Assembly (NCBI RefSeq): GCF_029319185.1
Contig: NZ_CP119754.1
Location: 1,488,001 to 1,552,000, forward strand
Direction of reading: 5' to 3'
DNA: 64,000 nt
From: Superficieibacter sp. HKU1
GTDB lineage: Bacteria; Pseudomonadota; Gammaproteobacteria; Enterobacterales; Enterobacteriaceae
Within the stretch, counting starts at the first letter, position 1. The number at the start of each line of letters is the position of its first letter. The position numbers were made by a program, and so were the translations under genes. Below are positions 60,103 through 64,000 of the stretch, piece after piece. Below the pieces are notes generated by a model that saw nothing but the letters and a program-made list of their open reading frames with translations, had not been told where the DNA came from and ran no database searches.

Positions 60103-61323
60103 TCAATTTTCCAGCAAACGTTGCAGCAAAATCCCGTTCAGCATGGCGCGTTTGACCAGCGCAAAAGCGCCAATCGCGGAGCGGTGATCCAGCGTTGAGC
60201 GCACCACCGGGAGGTTTTTGCGAAACGCCTGGAGCGCCTGAGTATTGATGCAGCTTTCAATGGCTGGCAGCAGGATCTTTTCTGCCTCGACGATTTCCCC
60301 GGCAATGACCACTTTCTGCGGGTTAAAGAGGTTGATGGCGATAGCGATGGTTTTACCCAGATGGCGACCCACGTGCTCTATGACGTCACTGGCGAGCGCA
60401 TCGCCTTTATTAGCGGCCTTACAAATGGTTTTGATCGTACAGTCATCCGGCTTCACGCGGCTCTGATGACCTTTTTCCAGTAGCTGACGCACGCGGTGTT
60501 CAATGGCGGCATTGGCGGCAACGGTTTCCAGACAGCCAAAGTTGCCACAGTGGCAGCGTTCGCCCAGCGGATCGACCTGAATATGGCCGATCTCGCCAAC
60601 GTTACCGTTACGGCCAATGAAAATACGCCCATTGGAGATGATCCCCGCGCCCGTCCCGCGATGCACGCGGACCAGGATCGAATCCGCACAATCCTGGCTG
60701 GCACCGAAATAGTGTTCCGCCAGCGCCAGGCTGCGAATGTCGTGGCCCACAAAACAGGTGACGTTGAAGCGTTTTTCCAGCGCCTCTACCAGCGACCAGT
60801 TTTCCACCTGAATATGCGGCATGTAACGAATCACGCCGCTCTCCGGGTCAACCAGTCCCGGCAGGATCACCGAGATGGCAATCAGTTCGCGTATCTTGCG
60901 CTGGCAATCATCAATAAAGCGGGCGATGGTGTTAAGCAGCGCGTGTTCCAGCGTTTCCTGGGTGCGTTCGGGCAGAGGGTAGTGCTCCTCGGCCAGCACT
61001 TTGCTGCTCAGATCGTAAAGGGTGAGGGTGGTGTCATAGCGACCAAGCCGGACGCCGATTGCATGAAAATGACGGGTTTCAGTGATAATGGAGATTGCGC
61101 GGCGGCCTCCGGTAGAGGCCTGCTGATCGACTTCTTTGATCAAACCTCGTTCGATCAGCTGCCGCGTGATTTTAGTCACGCTGGCCGGGGCGAGCTGGCT
61201 CTGTTCGGCAATCTGAATGCGCGAGATAGGCCCGTGCTGATCAATCAGGCGGTAGACAGCCGCACCGTTGAGCTGTTTAACGAGGTCAACATTACCAATC
61301 TGAGCTTGCCCGCCTGATGTCAT
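60103..61323 (-). CDS. nagC: N-acetylglucosamine repressor NagC (ROK family)
   Basis: The 406-residue protein has an N-terminal helix-turn-helix (GPISRIQIAEQSQLAPASVT) and a ROK sugar-binding domain with the zinc-binding signature CHCGNFGCLETVAANAAIE. It represses the nag genes and is released by GlcNAc-6-phosphate. It follows nagA by 10 bp. Confidence 0.97.
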   Translation of the reverse strand: MTSGGQAQIGNVDLVKQLNGAAVYRLIDQHGPISRIQIAEQSQLAPASVTKITRQLIERGLIKEVDQQASTGGRRAISIITETRHFHAIGVRLGRYDTTLTLYDLSSKVLAEEHYPLPERTQETLEHALLNTIARFIDDCQRKIRELIAISVILPGLVDPESGVIRYMPHIQVENWSLVEALEKRFNVTCFVGHDIRSLALAEHYFGASQDCADSILVRVHRGTGAGIISNGRIFIGRNGNVGEIGHIQVDPLGERCHCGNFGCLETVAANAAIEHRVRQLLEKGHQSRVKPDDCTIKTICKAANKGDALASDVIEHVGRHLGKTIAIAINLFNPQKVVIAGEIVEAEKILLPAIESCINTQALQAFRKNLPVVRSTLDHRSAIGAFALVKRAMLNGILLQRLLEN

Positions 61324-61332
61324 ACTTTCTCT

Positions 61333-62481
61333 TTACCCGTTGACGACCTCGTTACCATTAACGATAGTCTTGATGATCTTATAATCGCGCGTGAACGCGG
61401 TCAGGTTGGCCACCATGCCTGGTGCAATGCTGCCCAACTGCTTATCAACGCCAATGGCGCGTGCCGGATAGAGCGTTGCCATGCGCAGTGCTTCATCCAG
61501 CGCGATATTCACGTGCTCGACCAGATTGCGAACGCCCTCAATCATGGTCAGCGATGAACCGCTTAGCGTGCCGTTTTCATCCACGCACAGTCCATTACGG
61601 TAGTATATTGTTTTACCAGCAAAAATGAACTGGTCAATATCTGCTCCGGCAGGCGCGGTGGCGTCCGTTACCAGACAAAGTTTATCGCCTTTCAGACGTT
61701 TAGCGTTACGAATATTCACATAATCAACGTGAAGTCCGTCAGCAATAATGCCGCACCAGACGTCTGGCTCGTCAAAAATGGCGCCAATCAGCCCCGGTTC
61801 ACGGCCGCTGATATACGGCATGGCGTTGTAAAGATGGGTCGCGAAGGTGATCCCGGCGCGGAAGCCTCTTTTTGCTTCTTTTACCGTCGCGTTAGAGTGA
61901 CCCGCAGAAACGATAATGCCCGCGGCGGCCAGTTGAGTAATAACCTCAGGCGCAACCTGCTCCGGCGCGAGGGTGATTTTGGTGATTACATCGGCGTTCT
62001 CACACAAAAAATCGACCAGCGCGGCATCCGGCGTACGCACAAACTGCGGATTATGGGTGCCTTTTTTAACGATGTTGAGCCACGGCCCTTCCAGATGCAG
62101 ACCCAGCGCCTGATGCGGATGCTTCGCCAGGTATTCGCGCATCACGCGGACGCCCTGCTTCATTAAATCGTCGCTGGTGGTGATAAGCGTCGGCAGATAG
62201 CTGGTGCAGCCCGATTTTTCATTGGCGCGCTGCATAATTTCGAGCGTTTCAATGCTGACCGCTTCGGCAGTGTCGTTAAACTGCACGCCGCCACAGCCGT
62301 TCAACTGAACATCAATAAAACCGGGGGAGACGATGGCCCCGTTCAGCGACCGCTGTTCAATCCCCGCAGGCAGTTCCGTCAGCGGACAAAGACGTTCGAT
62401 CAGGCCATTGGCGATAACAATCGCATGGTCATCAAGGATTTCGTGACCGGTATAAATCCGGCCGTGGGTTAATGCATACAT
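61333..62481 (-). CDS. nagA: N-acetylglucosamine-6-phosphate deacetylase
   Basis: The 382-residue amidohydrolase equals E. coli NagA. The metal ligands are Glu in LHLEGPWLN, His in VSAGHSNAT and His in THLYNAM, and the catalytic Asp is in [10 protein letters not shown]. It converts GlcNAc-6-P to GlcN-6-P and acetate, lowering the NagC inducer. It follows nagB by about 60 bp. Confidence 0.98.
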   Translation of the reverse strand: MYALTHGRIYTGHEILDDHAIVIANGLIERLCPLTELPAGIEQRSLNGAIVSPGFIDVQLNGCGGVQFNDTAEAVSIETLEIMQRANEKSGCTSYLPTLITTSDDLMKQGVRVMREYLAKHPHQALGLHLEGPWLNIVKKGTHNPQFVRTPDAALVDFLCENADVITKITLAPEQVAPEVITQLAAAGIIVSAGHSNATVKEAKRGFRAGITFATHLYNAMPYISGREPGLIGAIFDEPDVWCGIIADGLHVDYVNIRNAKRLKGDKLCLVTDATAPAGADIDQFIFAGKTIYYRNGLCVDENGTLSGSSLTMIEGVRNLVEHVNIALDEALRMATLYPARAIGVDKQLGSIAPGMVANLTAFTRDYKIIKTIVNGNEVVNG

Positions 62482-62538
62482 GTTGACCCCCGGTGGGAAA
62501 AATAACCGTCCTGCGCACGAGGGCAGGACGGTGGGATA

Positions 62539-63339
62539 TTACAGACCTTTGATATTTTCAGCTTCCAGCTCGTTGAAATATTTCAGGGTCTTCACTTTCA
62601 ATTCCATGGTAGACGGTTCGTCACAGACCACGATGGCTTTCGGATGCAGTTGCAGACAGCTAATGGTCCACATGTGATTAACGTTGCCTTCGACCGCCGC
62701 CTGCAGTGCCTGCGCTTTCACGCTGCCCAGCACCAGGATCATCACTTCTTCTGCATCCAGCAGGGTGCCGACGCCAACGGTCAGGGCATATTTTGGCACC
62801 TGATTAACGTCATTATCAAAGAAGCGGGAGTTTGCCACGCGGGTGTCATGGGTCAGCGTTTTAATACGGGTACGCGACGCCAGAGACGAGGCGGGTTCGT
62901 TAAACGCGATGTGACCATCGTTGCCCACGCCGCCCATAAACAGGTGAATTTTACCGTAGGCGCGAATTTTATCTTCATAGCGACGGCATTCTGCGTCAAT
63001 ATCTGGCGCGTTACCATTCAGCAGGTTAATGTTTTCAGCCGGAATATCAACGTGATCGAAGAAGTTGTGGTGCATAAAGCTGTAGTAGCTTTCCGGATGC
63101 TCTTTCGGCAGGCCAACGTATTCGTCCATGTTGAAGGTCACAACATGTTTGAAGCTGACTTCGCCCGCTTTATGCATGGCGACCAGCGCTTTGTAGGCGG
63201 TCAGCGGGGTGCCGCCGGTCGGCAGGCCGAGAATAAATGGACGATCCGCGGTCGGTTTAAAGGCATTGATGCGGTTAACGATATGGCGTGCCGCCCATTT
63301 TCCGACCTGCTCAGCAGTTGCCAGTGGAATCAGTCTCAT
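62539..63339 (-). CDS. nagB: Glucosamine-6-phosphate deaminase
   Basis: The 266-residue protein equals E. coli NagB. It has the phosphate loop GLPTGGTPL, the active-site Asp in FNMDEYVGL and the His/Glu relay in [15 protein letters not shown]. It converts GlcN-6-P to fructose-6-P and ammonia, completing amino-sugar catabolism. It is the first gene of nagBACD and divergent from nagE. Confidence 0.98.
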   Translation of the reverse strand: MRLIPLATAEQVGKWAARHIVNRINAFKPTADRPFILGLPTGGTPLTAYKALVAMHKAGEVSFKHVVTFNMDEYVGLPKEHPESYYSFMHHNFFDHVDIPAENINLLNGNAPDIDAECRRYEDKIRAYGKIHLFMGGVGNDGHIAFNEPASSLASRTRIKTLTHDTRVANSRFFDNDVNQVPKYALTVGVGTLLDAEEVMILVLGSVKAQALQAAVEGNVNHMWTISCLQLHPKAIVVCDEPSTMELKVKTLKYFNELEAENIKGL

Positions 63340-63429
63340 TGTTCACCTCTAAAGTATAAGAAAAAAGTGTGCAGATTGAGCGTCTGTGTAGTGATAAGAG
63401 TAATGCACTTTGTCACCGAGCGGGGTAAA

Positions 63430-63560
63430 TCTGCTTTGATTTTTTGAATTGTAAAATAAGTTTTGCCACATGACCAGCATTATGCCAAGTTACAAACGAT
63501 ATTTGGTGATTAAAATCACAAAAAACACCGATTTAATTTGCGATACGAATTAATTTTGCA
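63430..63560. promoter_or_regulatory. nagB-nagE divergent control region: CRP site and NagC-like operators
   Basis: GGTGATTAAAATCACA (63505-63520) is close to the CRP consensus TGTGA-N6-TCACA. AATTTGCGATACGAATTAATTTT (63535-63557, a 23-bp AT-rich block around CG dinucleotides) resembles a NagC operator on the nagE side. A second AT-rich block TTTTTTGAATTGTAAAATAA (about 63437-63456) lies on the nagB side. In E. coli NagC loops DNA between two such sites with CRP between them; the layout here is the same. Confidence 0.7.
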
Positions 63561-63665
63561 GAGAATCATAAGCTCTACAAATGAAATCGATGATTACAGC
63601 AGGTGTCTCACAATAAAAAGGCTGTCTTAAATGAGCCTTATCAGGGTTTCTCAGGGGGAATAACA

Positions 63666-64000
63666 ATGAACGTTTTAGGCTTTTTTCAGCGGCTGGGCAG
63701 AGCGTTACAGCTCCCTATCGCTGTACTACCGGTCGCGGCGCTGCTGTTGCGCTTCGGTCAACCCGATCTGCTTAATGTGCCGTTTATCGCCCAGGCGGGC
63801 GGCGCGATTTTTGACAACCTGGCGTTAATTTTTGCCATCGGTGTTGCGTCAAGCTGGTCTAAAGACAGCGCGGGAGCAGCGGCGCTGGCAGGGGCTGTGG
63901 GTTACTTCGTATTGACCAAGGCGATGGTCACGATTAATCCGGAAATTAATATGGGTGTGCTGGCCGGTATCATTACCGGTTTAGTCGGTGGTGCGGTCTA
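63666..64000 (+). CDS. nagE: PTS N-acetylglucosamine transporter EIICBA NagE (N-terminal part)
   Basis: The frame from ATG 63666 (MNVLGFFQRLGRALQLPIAV) runs open to the window edge for about 111 codons. It contains the first membrane helices of a glucose-family EIIC domain (GGAIFDNLALIFAIGVASSW) and matches NagE. The EIIB and EIIA domains lie beyond the window. GGGGGAATAAC precedes the start. Confidence 0.95.
   Translation, partial: MNVLGFFQRLGRALQLPIAVLPVAALLLRFGQPDLLNVPFIAQAGGAIFDNLALIFAIGVASSWSKDSAGAAALAGAVGYFVLTKAMVTINPEINMGVLAGIITGLVGGAV

Overview
The window is a chromosomal segment of a member of the Enterobacteriaceae. Protein content and gene order largely match the E. coli/Salmonella 13-15 min region (ybdMNO-ahpCF-uspG-rnk ... 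rna-dcuC ... pagP-cspE-crcB-tatE-lipA-lipB-dacA-rlpA-mrdBA-rlmH-rsfS-nadD-holA-lptE-leuS-ybeL-gltLKJI-lnt-corC-ybeYZ-miaB-ubiF-tRNA cluster-asnB-nagDCAB-nagE). The regulatory sites also fit an enteric bacterium: OxyR, PhoP, FNR, sigma-54/NtrC and CRP sites, plus REP and ERIC repeats. I place it near Citrobacter/Enterobacter but cannot name a species from sequence alone.

Layout. 1-2.8 kb: ybdM (cut by the window edge), ybdN (split by an in-frame amber codon) and ybdO. 3.4-7.1 kb: peroxide defence (ahpCF), uspG and rnk; the rnk leader carries a strong terminator hairpin overlapping a tiny ORF. 7.3-15.3 kb: an accessory block between rnk and rna made of an alpha/beta hydrolase, an AraC-type regulator (YpdC-like), and a PTS/peptidase operon (fryB-fryC-ypdF-ypdE-fryA), which E. 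coli carries elsewhere next to glk. 15.5-17.8 kb: rna and dcuC, without the citrate operon found between them in E. coli. 18.1-24.7 kb: a copper/silver efflux operon (small Cys/His-rich protein, CusF, CzcC/CusC-like outer-membrane protein, CusB with a fused CusF domain, CusA) with no local two-component system. 24.8-25.6 kb: an AT-rich overlapping two-gene unit (unknown protein plus DUF1493-like protein). 25.8-43.5 kb: core genes for lipid A palmitoylation, cold shock, fluoride export, Tat export, lipoate synthesis, cell-wall elongation and division, ribosome silencing, NAD synthesis, the DNA polymerase clamp loader, LPS transport and leucyl-tRNA synthetase. cobC is absent between rsfS and nadD.

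43.7-64 kb: ybeL, an unrecognised exported protein in place of the E. coli ybeQ-rihA block, the glutamate/aspartate ABC transporter with SroC and a sigma-54/NtrC promoter region, the lnt operon, miaB, ubiF, a seven-gene tRNA operon (Met-Leu-Gln-Gln-Met-Gln-Gln) containing a relic of another tRNA-Gln, asnB, and the nag amino-sugar regulon with its divergent nagB/nagE control region.

Most of the window is well-understood core genome. The parts worth a second look are the rnk leader, the Cus operon architecture, the DUF1493 bicistron, the relocated fry locus, the gltI control region, the tRNA-Gln relic and variant, and the ybdN nonsense codon. I found no prophage, transposase, CRISPR array or rRNA.
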